A stretch of 27,342 nt of DNA from Avoscillospira sp045652125 (GCA_045652125.1 JAZRTT010000028.1:1-27342); one strand, 5' to 3'. Shown: positions 8,813 to 16,204, counted from the stretch's first letter. Notes: generated from the sequence alone by a model not told the origin. Numbers and translations: made by a program.

Positions 8813-8848
8813 ATGGGTACACCAAAAGAAAAAGGAGTGTTACCCATG
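8813..8848 (+). promoter_or_regulatory. Hairpin placing the hfq ribosome binding site in a purine-rich loop
   Basis: ATGGGTACAC (8813-8822) pairs with GTGTTACCCAT (8837-8847), with one bulged base. The 14-nt loop is CAAAAGAAAAAGGA and holds most of the AAAGGAG Shine-Dalgarno. The hfq ATG (8846-8848) lies at the foot of the stem. The structure could tune hfq translation; an autoregulatory role is inference. Confidence 0.5.
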
Positions 8849-9067
8849 ACAAAACCGGAAAACTTGCAGGATCGCTTTCTCAATCAGGCGAGAAAAGACA
8901 AAACACCCGTTACCCTATTCTTGATGAATGGGTTTCAATTGCGGGGGTATATTTTGAGCTTTGACCAATTTGCTGTGCTGATTTTATCTGACGGCAAGCA
9001 AAACCTCATCTACAAGCACGCCATTTCCACTATCCAACCGGCGGAAGTCCCGGCGGCGAACCGGTAG
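8846..9067 (+). CDS. hfq: RNA chaperone Hfq
   Basis: This 73-residue Sm-like protein has the Hfq pattern NLQDRFLNQARKDKTPVTLF, then NGFQLRGYILSFDQF (Sm1), and YKHAISTI (Sm2, equivalent to YKHAIST in Bacillus). Hfq forms a hexameric ring that binds small RNAs and mRNAs. The C-terminal tail is short, as usual in Gram-positives. ATG 8846 with AAAGGAG at 8831-8837 fixes the start. The upstream in-frame ATG 8813 has no ribosome binding site and would add residues that Hfq does not have. It follows miaA by 45 bp. Confidence 0.95.
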   Translation: MTKPENLQDRFLNQARKDKTPVTLFLMNGFQLRGYILSFDQFAVLILSDGKQNLIYKHAISTIQPAEVPAANR

Positions 9068-9097
9068 AATCGACCCGCCGCGTCACAAGGAGGAACT

Positions 9098-10309
9098 ATG
9101 AAACAGGGAAATACATATACCAAGGTGATTTTGTGGCTGTTCCTTGTGGCCGTGGTCTGTTACTTCGGTTACTACATCTTTTCTGCCGTCTATTCTCCTC
9201 TGACCACGGCGATCGCCATGGATTATGAGGCCGGATCCGGCAGCTATACAACAGGCTATGTTCTCCGGGATGAGACTGTGATTCGCACCCGTTACGGAAT
9301 CACCGCTATGGTAGTGACGGAAGGAGAGCGGGTGTCCCGGGGGCAGGTTCTGGCAACAGGCTACCTCAGCAGTGCGGCACAGGAACGCCGGAATCGAATC
9401 GAGGAGCTGGAGAATCAGTTGGAGCAGCTGGAATATGCTGCCGCTTATTCCTCCGATGTTTCCAACCAGAACATTTTGGATGGAGAGATTCAATCTCAGC
9501 TGCTGTATATGTGCCGATATGTGGCCCGACGGGATATGAACTCTGCCGCGGACCGAAGTGCTGCATTGAAAGGTCTGGTGCTGCGGCGGATGTCCTCTGA
9601 GGAGGACAATGCGGCCATGGATGAGCGAATTGCCGCGCTGGAAGAGGAATTGGAGGAGCTTCGTGCCCATGATCCGGGAGATTCTGTGGCTGTGACGGCA
9701 GATTACGGTGGTTATTTCTCCGGCCATGTGGATGGCTATGAGCGGGTGTTGACCCCGGAAATCATGCGAACCATGACCGTATCCGAATTTTACAATATTC
9801 GGCCCCAATCTACCCACAGCGATGCAGTGGGCAAGCTGATATCCGGCAGCACCTGGTACTATATGACGGTGGTACCTGCCGCTCAGACCGAAGGTGTGGA
9901 GCAGGGGGATTCGGTCCCCGTGTCCTTTGCTTCGGATTTTCAGAAGGAATTGTTTATGACGGTGGAACGGTTGGGACCCGAGGAAAACGGCAGCCGTTTG
10001 CTGGTGCTTTCCTGCGATAAATATATGCAGGAGGCCACCTTGCTGCGGCAACAGTCGGCGGATGTGGTATTCAGTTCTTACGCCGGACTGCAGGTGCCCA
10101 AGGCAGCGGTGCGGGTACGGGATGACGGCAGAACCGGCGTCTATGTACTGGAAGGAAATATGGCTGCGTGGAAGCCTATCCGGATTCTCTATGACAACGG
10201 CGAAAGCTATGTGGTGGAGCGGGACAAGTCCTCTACTGACAATCTCTGGCCGGGGGATGAGATTATTGTCGGAGCCAAAAATCTATATGACGGAAAGGTC
10301 GTGCGGTGA
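9098..10309 (+). CDS. HlyD-like membrane-anchored protein ahead of the division genes
   Basis: This 403-residue protein has one N-terminal membrane segment at about 9-31 and a large extracytoplasmic part. Residues about 50-88 (TGYVLRDETVIRTRYGITAMV ... GERVSRGQVLATG) look like half of a lipoyl/barrel-sandwich domain, as in HlyD/MFP adaptors. Two short charged coiled-coil stretches follow (about 92-115 and around 170-200), then a beta-rich C-terminal part. No transporter partner gene is nearby. It has an AAGGAGG ribosome binding site and ends one base before the yggS ATG, so translation is probably coupled. That context suggests a role linked to division or the envelope rather than a dedicated efflux pump, but the function is not established. 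Confidence 0.75.
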   Translation: MKQGNTYTKVILWLFLVAVVCYFGYYIFSAVYSPLTTAIAMDYEAGSGSYTTGYVLRDETVIRTRYGITAMVVTEGERVSRGQVLATGYLSSAAQERRNRIEELENQLEQLEYAAAYSSDVSNQNILDGEIQSQLLYMCRYVARRDMNSAADRSAALKGLVLRRMSSEEDNAAMDERIAALEEELEELRAHDPGDSVAVTADYGGYFSGHVDGYERVLTPEIMRTMTVSEFYNIRPQSTHSDAVGKLISGSTWYYMTVVPAAQTEGVEQGDSVPVSFASDFQKELFMTVERLGPEENGSRLLVLSCDKYMQEATLLRQQSADVVFSSYAGLQVPKAAVRVRDDGRTGVYVLEGNMAAWKPIRILYDNGESYVVERDKSSTDNLWPGDEIIVGAKNLYDGKVVR

Positions 10310-10310
10310 T

Positions 10311-11009
10311 ATGGAGCATATTGCGGAAAATATCGCCCGGATTCGAGCGCAAATGGATGCGGCTGCCCGTGCAGCCGGACGGGATCCCAAAGAGATCCTG
10401 CTCTGTGCCGCCACCAAAATGAACGATGTTGAAGCGATAAAGAAAGCGGTTTCTGCCGGTGTGGATTGCTGCGGTGAAAACCGAGTGCAGGAGCTGCTGC
10501 AAAAACAGCCATTGGGTGCCTATGAAGGCAAGCCGGTCCATTTTATTGGCCATCTGCAGACCAACAAGGTCAAGCAGGTGGTGGGGAACGTGGATCTGAT
10601 CCAGTCGGTAGATCGGCCAGAACTGCTTTCCTGCATTGAGAAGCAGGCGGAAAAATTGGGAATTATACAGGATATCCTGCTGGAAGTCAATGTGGGACAG
10701 GAGGAGAGCAAATCCGGTTACACCTTGGCCGCTGCCGCTGAAACGGCATCCCGTATGGCTGAATTCCCCCATTGCCGCCTGTGCGGACTAATGGCAATTC
10801 CTCCAATTTCCAATGAAAAAGGTGGAAATTCTAAATTTTTTGCACAAATGCAGCAGCTTCTTGTTGACATAAGGGCAAAAAAATACGATAATGTGAATAT
10901 GACATATCTTTCGATGGGCATGAGCGATGATTTCGCAGATGCCATCGCCTGCGGCAGTACCATGATTCGAATTGGAACTGCCATTTTCGGTGCGCGTAAT
11001 TATAAATAA
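10311..11009 (+). CDS. yggS: YggS/YlmE-family PLP homeostasis protein
   Basis: This 232-residue single-domain TIM-barrel protein binds pyridoxal phosphate. The Schiff-base lysine is K36 in LLCAATKMNDVEAI. Other family motifs are GENRVQE, HFIGHLQTNKVK, LSMGMSDDFADAI and TMIRIGTAIFGARN. The family has no known enzyme reaction and buffers the PLP and amino/keto-acid pools. The ATG at 10311 sits in TGATATG, just past the stop of the upstream gene; GGAAAGG lies 12 bp upstream. A longer in-frame extension back to 10062 overlaps the previous gene and was rejected. It corresponds to ylmE in the Bacillus ylm-divIVA cluster. Confidence 0.94.
   Translation: MEHIAENIARIRAQMDAAARAAGRDPKEILLCAATKMNDVEAIKKAVSAGVDCCGENRVQELLQKQPLGAYEGKPVHFIGHLQTNKVKQVVGNVDLIQSVDRPELLSCIEKQAEKLGIIQDILLEVNVGQEESKSGYTLAAAAETASRMAEFPHCRLCGLMAIPPISNEKGGNSKFFAQMQQLLVDIRAKKYDNVNMTYLSMGMSDDFADAIACGSTMIRIGTAIFGARNYK
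10864..10892 (+). promoter_or_regulatory. Predicted sigma-A promoter inside yggS for sepF-divIVA
   Basis: TTGACA (10864-10869), a 17-bp spacer, and GATAAT (10887-10892): 11 of 12 consensus bases with ideal spacing. It lies in a locally AT-rich part of the yggS coding sequence. The predicted start near 10,899 would give a leader of about 145 nt before sepF. Confidence 0.6.
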
Positions 11010-11042
11010 TTGAGCAGATAGCTTTTTGGGAGGAATTTTCAA

Positions 11043-11555
11043 ATGGGTTTCATGGACGAACTGAAAAAACTGGCACGCCCTTATGCGGAAGATGAGGACG
11101 ATTTTGATGATGATTTCGATCTGGAGGAACGGCCAAGAGCTTCCTACTCCGGTTCTGCCTCCCGTGCAGCTGCACGGTCATCCGCATTCGACGAAGTTCT
11201 GGATGATCTGAACCCTCGGACTGCTCCCACCCTTGGCCGCCGCAATGCTGACAGCAAAGTGGTCAATATTGCCACTACCACCCAAATGCAGGTGGTTCTG
11301 GTCAAGCCCGACCGCTTTGACAATGTTTCCGAGATCGCTGAGCATCTGCGGTGCAAGCACGCAGTTGTGCTGAACCTGGAAGCGACCAACAAGGATGTGT
11401 CCCGCCGTCTGGTGGACTTTCTGTCCGGCTGTGCCTATGCACTCGATGGCAAGATCAAAAAAATCGCCATTTCTACCTATATCATTACGCCCTACAATGT
11501 GGACATCGTGGGGGATTTGATCGACGAGCTGGAAAGCAGCGGTCTGTATCTGTAA
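11043..11555 (+). CDS. sepF: Cell division protein SepF
   Basis: This 170-residue protein has the SepF layout. A short amphipathic N-terminal helix (MGFMDELKKLARPY) suits membrane binding. An acidic, low-complexity linker with DEDDFDDDFD follows to about residue 75. The C-terminal SepF domain spans about 78-165 and includes VVLVKPDRFDNVSEIAEHL and RRLVDFLSGCAYALDGKI. SepF tethers and bundles FtsZ at the division site. The ribosome binding site is GGGAGGAA. It follows yggS by 33 bp and precedes divIVA by 15 bp; the ylmG and ylmH genes found here in Bacillus are absent. Confidence 0.95.
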   Translation: MGFMDELKKLARPYAEDEDDFDDDFDLEERPRASYSGSASRAAARSSAFDEVLDDLNPRTAPTLGRRNADSKVVNIATTTQMQVVLVKPDRFDNVSEIAEHLRCKHAVVLNLEATNKDVSRRLVDFLSGCAYALDGKIKKIAISTYIITPYNVDIVGDLIDELESSGLYL

Positions 11556-11570
11556 ACAGGAGGAATTGCT

Positions 11571-12272
11571 ATGTTTACACCGCAGGAAATTCAGGAAAAA
11601 ACATTTATCAAAGCCGTGTTTGGCGGCTATGATATGCAGACAGTGGATGAGTTTCTCGAACCCTTGACGGAGGACTACATTACACTCTATAAGGAAAACG
11701 CCATTCTCAAAAGCAAAATGAAAGTTTTGGTGGAGAAACTGGAGGAGTACCGCAGCCAGGAACAGAGCATGCGCAGAGCCTTGCTTTCGGCACAGAAAAC
11801 TGCCGATGCCATGGTGGCAGAAGCAGAAAAGAAGAGTGCCCGAATCATGAACGAGGCATCCCAGGCTGCCCACGCCAAGAGCGGCGATGTGGAAATTGTG
11901 GTGGCCCAGGAAGAGGCTCGCATGAATGAGGCGAAGCAGGATGCCCGCCGGTTCATCGAAACCTTGGAGGCAGATATCCGCAGCCATCTGGAGCTGTTGG
12001 AAAACCTGAAAAACCGTGATCTTTCTGTACCGGATGCCAAGCCTATGCCCCGGCAGAAGCCCTTCAATTTTGACGAGGAAGCAGACAAGCCCCTGATGGT
12101 GGCAAAGACAGAGCCCGTCAGCGATATTGCAGATGAGATCAAGCAGAATATGAACCGGATGATGGATATTGAAGATCCGGAAGCAGCGCAGGATAAAACG
12201 GCACCCACAGACAGTACCATTAAATTTACCAACCTGCAGTTTGGCAGAAATTACGATCCCACCAACGGATAA
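11571..12272 (+). CDS. divIVA: DivIVA-family cell pole/division protein
   Basis: This 233-residue protein starts MFTPQEIQEKTFIKAVFGGY and continues DMQTVDEFLEPL, the conserved N-terminal lipid-binding and coiled-coil start of DivIVA. A long coiled coil runs from about 30 to 145, rich in E, K, A and Q. The C-terminal tail is less ordered and acidic. DivIVA senses negative membrane curvature and recruits partners to septa and poles. The ribosome binding site is AGGAGGAAT, 15 bp after sepF. It is the last gene of the plus-strand run. Confidence 0.93.
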   Translation: MFTPQEIQEKTFIKAVFGGYDMQTVDEFLEPLTEDYITLYKENAILKSKMKVLVEKLEEYRSQEQSMRRALLSAQKTADAMVAEAEKKSARIMNEASQAAHAKSGDVEIVVAQEEARMNEAKQDARRFIETLEADIRSHLELLENLKNRDLSVPDAKPMPRQKPFNFDEEADKPLMVAKTEPVSDIADEIKQNMNRMMDIEDPEAAQDKTAPTDSTIKFTNLQFGRNYDPTNG

Positions 12273-12279
12273 GCAAAAA

Positions 12280-12302
12280 ACACCGCCCGTTTCGGGCGGT
12301 GT
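12280..12302 (-). terminator. GC-rich terminator hairpin, oriented for the minus strand
   Basis: CACCGCCCG (12281-12289), a TTT loop and CGGGCGGTG (12293-12301) form a perfect 9-bp stem. On the minus strand it is followed by a run of six T (the A-run at 12275-12280), the classic form downstream of argF. On the plus strand no T-tract follows. Confidence 0.8.
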
Positions 12303-12316
12303 CTAAAAGACAAAAC

Positions 12317-12352
12317 AGGCACAGCAGAAGTCAACTGCTGTGCCTTATTTTT
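12317..12352 (+). terminator. Terminator hairpin downstream of divIVA
   Basis: AGGCACAGCAG (12317-12327) and CTGCTGTGCCT (12335-12345) form an 11-bp perfect stem with a 7-nt loop, followed on the plus strand by TATTTTTAT. On the minus strand it is followed by GTTTTG, so it may work in both directions. It touches the argF stop codon. Confidence 0.8.
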
Positions 12353-13331
12353 ATATTCCTGCCATACAGACAGCCATGACTGCCTTGATGGTATGCATCC
12401 GGTTTTCTGCCTCATCAAAGACGATGGACTGCTCGCTTTCAAAGACTTCGTCTGTGACTTCCATGTCCTGACGGCCGAATTTTTCTCCCATTTCCTTGCC
12501 TACGGTGGTGCGCAGATCGTGGTAGGCAGGCAGGCAGTGCATAAATCTGCACCGGGGACCGGCATTGTCCATAATGGCTTTGTTCACCTGATAAGGGGAA
12601 AGATCGGAAATTCGCTGCGCCCAGACTTCCACCGGTTCTCCCATGGAGACCCAGACGTCGGTGTAGATCACATGAGCACCCTTGGTGGCTTCCATGGGAT
12701 CTTCGCAGAAAGAGAGGGTGGCACCGGTCTGTTCGGCTATGGTCTGGCAGGTGGCAATGAGGCTTTGGTCGGGGAAATAGGATTTGGGCGCACAGGCAAC
12801 AAAATCCATGCCCATTTTGGCACAGCCTACCATCAGGGAATTGCCCATGTTGTAACGGGCATCGCCCATATAAACCAGCTTTACCCCCTTAAGAGAGCCG
12901 AAATGCTCCTGAATGGTGAGAAAATCCGCCAAGATCTGAGTAGGATGATACTCGTTGGTCAGACCGTTAAATACGGGAACACCGGAAAATTCGGCGAGCT
13001 CTTCCACAATGTCCTGACCATAGCCCCGGTACTCAATGCCGTCAAACATTCTGCCCAATACCCGTGCCGTGTCGGGAATGGATTCCTTCTTGCCGATCTG
13101 AGAGCCGCTGGGGTCCAGATAGGTCACACCCATGCCCAGGTCATGCCCTGCCACTTCAAAGGAACAGCGGGTACGGGTAGATGTTTTTTCAAAAATCAGG
13201 GCGATATTTTTGCCTTCCAGAATGCGATGGGGGATACCGGCTTTCTTTTTTGCTTTCAGATCGGCGGCTACATCCAGAAAATGTTGGATCTGCGCCGGTG
13301 TAAAATCGAGTAATTTCAAAAAGTGCATCAT
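12351..13331 (-). CDS. argF: Ornithine carbamoyltransferase
   Basis: The enzyme makes citrulline from ornithine and carbamoyl phosphate. The 326 residues carry the carbamoyl-phosphate motif STRTR (51-55), HPTQ (129-132) and the ornithine-site HCLPA (265-269); DVWVSMGE is also typical. Two ATGs are adjacent after AGGAGG. The second, at 13,328, has the better spacing (7 nt), so the protein may begin one residue later. The gap from argH is 12 bp. Anabolic (argF) and catabolic (arcB) forms cannot be told apart by motif, but the argG-argH context favours biosynthesis. Confidence 0.94.
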   Translation of the reverse strand: MMHFLKLLDFTPAQIQHFLDVAADLKAKKKAGIPHRILEGKNIALIFEKTSTRTRCSFEVAGHDLGMGVTYLDPSGSQIGKKESIPDTARVLGRMFDGIEYRGYGQDIVEELAEFSGVPVFNGLTNEYHPTQILADFLTIQEHFGSLKGVKLVYMGDARYNMGNSLMVGCAKMGMDFVACAPKSYFPDQSLIATCQTIAEQTGATLSFCEDPMEATKGAHVIYTDVWVSMGEPVEVWAQRISDLSPYQVNKAIMDNAGPRCRFMHCLPAYHDLRTTVGKEMGEKFGRQDMEVTDEVFESEQSIVFDEAENRMHTIKAVMAVCMAGI

Positions 13332-13343
13332 AGATCCTCCTGT

Positions 13344-14723
13344 TTATTGGTATCGGGAAAGAAATTCCGTCAGTTCATTGATCTGCCGGGCAGTTTCTGC
13401 CCCACAAGGGCCGCCGTGGCTGCTCCGCTGACTGACACAAGTCAAAAGGTCGATGGCTTCATAAACGCCTTCGTCAAAGGCCGGATGAACGGCACGGAAT
13501 TCCTCAAGAGTCAACTGCTCCAAGGTTTTGCCCTGTGTGGTGCAGGTATAGACCAGCTGACCGGTGGCTTTATAGGCATCCCGGAAGGGGACCCCTTTCT
13601 TGGTGAGATAATCGGCACAGTCTGTTGCATTGATAAAGCCCTTTTTAGCGGCTGCCAGCATATTCGCAGGCAGGACTTTCATGGTCTCTATCATGGCAGA
13701 GAATACCGGAACGCACTGCTTTACTGTATCCACGGCGTCAAACACAGGTTCTTTATCCTCCTGCATATCTTTGTTGTAGGCCAGAGGCAAAGATTTCATG
13801 GTGGTAAGCAGGCTTATGAGACTGCCGTAGACTCTGCCGGTTTTGCCCCGTACCAGTTCTGCCACGTCGGGGTTCTTTTTCTGGGGCATGATGGAAGACC
13901 CGGTGGAGTAAGCATCATCCAGCTCGATAAACTTAAACTCCCAACTGCACCAGAGAATGATTTCTTCGGCAAAGCGGCTCATATGCATCATCAGGATGGA
14001 AAGAGCAGACAGAAGTTCCATTACATAGTCCCGGTCGGAAACGCCATCCAGAGAGTTGGACATCGGCCCCTCAAAACCGAGCAGCTTTGCTGTCTGCACC
14101 CGATCAATGGGGTAGGTGGTGCCGGCCAATGCACCGGATCCAAGAGGGCTGTAATTCATACGAGCCTGACAGTCATCCAGTCGGGTCACATCCCGGGAAA
14201 GCATGAAACCATAAGCCAGAAGATGCTGGGCGAAGGTGATGGGCTGCGCTCTTTGCAGGTGAGTGTAACCGGGCATGACGGTCTGCTGATGGGCAGAAGC
14301 CTGTTTTAGAAGCACCCGGATAAAGTCCAGAACCATGGCACGAATCTCGTCGATCTCTTTTCGCAGATAAAGCCGCAGATCCACCGCTACCTGATCGTTG
14401 CGGCTGCGGCCGGTATGAAGCCGTTTGCCGGCATCGCCGATGCGCCGGGTCAGAAGGGTCTCGATGTTCATATGGATATCTTCCGCATCTACGGAAAATT
14501 CTACCGCTCCATTTTCAATGTCTGCAAGAAGGTCTTTGAGCCCCTGTGCAATGGCGGCGGCATCTTCTTTGGAGATAACCCCCGTATCGCCCAACATTTG
14601 AGAATGAGCCAGAGAGCCGCGAATATCCTCCTGATACATCCGCTGATCAAAGCGGATGGAAGAATTAAAATCGTTGACTAAGGTATCGGTCTCTTTCTGA
14701 AACCGTCCGGACCAGAGTTTCAT
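13344..14723 (-). CDS. argH: Argininosuccinate lyase
   Basis: This 459-residue member of the fumarase/aspartase superfamily splits argininosuccinate into arginine and fumarate. The signature GSSIMPQKKNP is at 275-285, including the catalytic Ser region. HTGRSRNDQV is at about 103-112 and PGYTHLQRAQP at 151-161 with the active-site His. The ribosome binding site is GAGGTGAT. Its promoter appears to lie within the element between argG and argH, and argF follows 12 bp later. Confidence 0.96.
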   Translation of the reverse strand: MKLWSGRFQKETDTLVNDFNSSIRFDQRMYQEDIRGSLAHSQMLGDTGVISKEDAAAIAQGLKDLLADIENGAVEFSVDAEDIHMNIETLLTRRIGDAGKRLHTGRSRNDQVAVDLRLYLRKEIDEIRAMVLDFIRVLLKQASAHQQTVMPGYTHLQRAQPITFAQHLLAYGFMLSRDVTRLDDCQARMNYSPLGSGALAGTTYPIDRVQTAKLLGFEGPMSNSLDGVSDRDYVMELLSALSILMMHMSRFAEEIILWCSWEFKFIELDDAYSTGSSIMPQKKNPDVAELVRGKTGRVYGSLISLLTTMKSLPLAYNKDMQEDKEPVFDAVDTVKQCVPVFSAMIETMKVLPANMLAAAKKGFINATDCADYLTKKGVPFRDAYKATGQLVYTCTTQGKTLEQLTLEEFRAVHPAFDEGVYEAIDLLTCVSQRSSHGGPCGAETARQINELTEFLSRYQ

Positions 14724-14774
14724 AATATCACCTCGCGCAATTTACAATGGATAACGGACAATTGACAAAGATGG

Positions 14775-14792
14775 CATCTGCCAAGGCAGATG
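14775..14792. promoter_or_regulatory. Palindrome at the start of the argHF transcript
   Basis: CATCTGCC-AA-GGCAGATG is a perfect 8-bp dyad. It begins a few bases after the predicted transcription start on the minus strand. It could be a protein operator or a 5' stabilising hairpin. It does not resemble an ARG box. Confidence 0.35.
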
Positions 14793-14802
14793 ATATGAAA
14801 AT

Positions 14803-14831
14803 ATTATAAAGAACTTTATGGGCAATTGCAA
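14803..14831 (-). promoter_or_regulatory. Predicted sigma-A promoter for argH-argF
   Basis: On the minus strand: -35 TTGCAA (14826-14831), exactly 17 bp, then a perfect TATAAT (14803-14808). Transcription should begin near 14,796, with a leader of about 73 nt before argH. Confidence 0.75.
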
Positions 14832-14842
14832 CAGCAGACAAG

Positions 14843-14897
14843 GGAGGAGCTCAGCACACCGACGGATCTGATCCGTTCGGCGGAGCCGAACTCCTCC
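14843..14897. repeat. GC-rich branched inverted repeat
   Basis: Outer arms GGAGGAG (14843-14849) and CTCCTCC (14891-14897) enclose two overlapping inner hairpins: ACGGAT-CTG-ATCCGT and GTTCGGC-GGA-GCCGAAC. On the plus strand an ATTTTT follows, but no gene on that strand ends here. On the minus strand, the direction of argG, no T-tract follows. It is therefore not a clear argG terminator. Confidence 0.5.
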
Positions 14898-14930
14898 ATT
14901 TTTCACTGTCAATTGTACATGTTCAATTGA

Positions 14931-16151
14931 TTACAGGATGCCCTGCTCTACCATGGCCTGAATCTGGGTGGGCAGACCGAAGAGCTGAATGAAGCCGGTG
15001 GCGTCGGCCTGATTATAGTCGGATTCGCCGAAGGTTGCGATCTCCTCGGAGTACAGGGAGTTGGGGCTCCATGCACCGGCCTTGATGATGTTGCCCTTGT
15101 AGAGCTTCAGCTTTACGGTTCCGGTGACCTTTTCCTGTGTGGAGTCCACAAAGGCAGCCAATGCTTTCCGCAGAGGGCTGAACCACAGACCGTTGTAAAC
15201 CAGCTCAGCGTAGGTGACAGCCAGCTTTTCCTTTTCATGAGAAGTCAGCTTGTCAAGGGTCAGGGTTTCCAAATACTGGTGCGCCTTATAAAGAATGGTG
15301 CCGCCGGGAGTCTCATAAACACCTCTGCACTTCATGCCGACCAAGCGGTTTTCCACAATATCCAGCAGACCGATGCCGTTCTCGCCGCCCAGCTTATTCA
15401 GGGCAAGGATGATGTTCTTGGCAGACATTTCTTTGCCGTTGAGCTTGGTGGGCACGCCCTTATTGAAGTCCAGGGTAATGTAAGTGGGGACATCGGGAGC
15501 CTGCTCGGGGCCAACGCCCATTTCCAGGAAGCCTTTCTTGTCATACTGAGGCTCGTTGCCGGGATCTTCCAGGTCCAGACCCTCATGGCTCAGGTGCCAC
15601 AGGTTCTTGTCTTTGGAGTAGTTGGTTTCCCGATTGATCTTCAGGGGCACATGATGGGCCTCAGCATAGTCGATCTCTTCTTCTCTGGACTTGATATCCC
15701 ATTCTCTCCAGGGAGCGATGATGGCCATCTTGGGAGCCAGTGCCTTGACTGCCAGTTCAAAACGGACCTGATCGTTGCCTTTGCCGGTGCAGCCGTGGGC
15801 AATGGCATCGGCGCCCTCTGCCAGTGCGATCTCCACCAGCTTTTCGGCGATACAGGGGCGGGCATGAGAGGTACCCAGCAGGTACTCTTCGTATATGGCT
15901 CCGGCCTTCAGACAGGGAATGATGTACTCATCCACATACACGTCGGTCAGATCTGCCACAATGCACTTGGAAGCACCGGTCTTAAGAGCCTTTTCTTCCA
16001 GCCCTTCCAGTTCGTCAGCCTGACCCACATTGCCGGAGACGGCGATGATCTCGGGATCACCGTAGTTTTCTTTCAGCCAGGGGATGATGATAGATGTATC
16101 AAGACCGCCGGAGTAGGCCAGCACGATTTTTTTATAGGTTTTCTTTTCCAT
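14931..16151 (-). CDS. argG: Argininosuccinate synthase
   Basis: This 406-residue enzyme joins citrulline and aspartate using ATP. The N-terminal PP-loop is AYSGGLDTS at 12-20, and HGCTGKGNDQVRFE is at about 118-131; both are diagnostic. The start has GGAGGT (complement of 16158-16163). It is first in the argG-argH-argF order. argH has its own promoter, so argG and argHF may be partly uncoupled. The AT-rich upstream region with ARG-box-like repeats suggests control by an ArgR/AhrC repressor. Confidence 0.97.
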   Translation of the reverse strand: MEKKTYKKIVLAYSGGLDTSIIIPWLKENYGDPEIIAVSGNVGQADELEGLEEKALKTGASKCIVADLTDVYVDEYIIPCLKAGAIYEEYLLGTSHARPCIAEKLVEIALAEGADAIAHGCTGKGNDQVRFELAVKALAPKMAIIAPWREWDIKSREEEIDYAEAHHVPLKINRETNYSKDKNLWHLSHEGLDLEDPGNEPQYDKKGFLEMGVGPEQAPDVPTYITLDFNKGVPTKLNGKEMSAKNIILALNKLGGENGIGLLDIVENRLVGMKCRGVYETPGGTILYKAHQYLETLTLDKLTSHEKEKLAVTYAELVYNGLWFSPLRKALAAFVDSTQEKVTGTVKLKLYKGNIIKAGAWSPNSLYSEEIATFGESDYNQADATGFIQLFGLPTQIQAMVEQGIL

Positions 16152-16186
16152 GATTGTACCTCCAATTTCTTGCGGTGGATTGCAAT

Positions 16187-16204
16187 TTATGAATATATAT
16201 TACA
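16187..16204. promoter_or_regulatory. ARG-box-like site 1 upstream of argG
   Basis: TTATGAATATATATTACA is a near-palindrome close to the ArgR/AhrC pattern (TGAAT-AT-rich-ATTCA), with one arm imperfect. It lies 36 bp upstream of the argG start codon. The regulator gene is not in the window. Confidence 0.4.

Larger units (their letters stand above)
14744..14930. repeat. Candidate MITE/REP-like element between argG and argH
   Basis: The ends are imperfect inverted repeats of about 24 bp (18 matches by eye), with the perfect core CAATTGACA (14759-14767) and TGTCAATTG (14907-14915). Between them lie an 18-bp palindrome, a promoter for argHF and a GC-rich branched hairpin. The right end stops exactly at the argG stop codon. 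No coding sequence is visible. Whether it is repeated elsewhere in the genome cannot be seen here. Confidence 0.45.

Noticed and set aside
10062..10310. N-terminal extension of yggS by 83 residues
   Set aside because: It lies inside the HlyD-like gene in another frame, and YggS proteins begin at the chosen ATG.
12393..14309. Two long plus-strand frames opposite argF and argH
   Set aside because: These are shadow frames of conserved biosynthetic genes, without motifs or ribosome binding sites.
14843..14897. Terminator for argG
   Set aside because: The hairpin has no T-tract on the argG strand; the T-run follows on the opposite strand.
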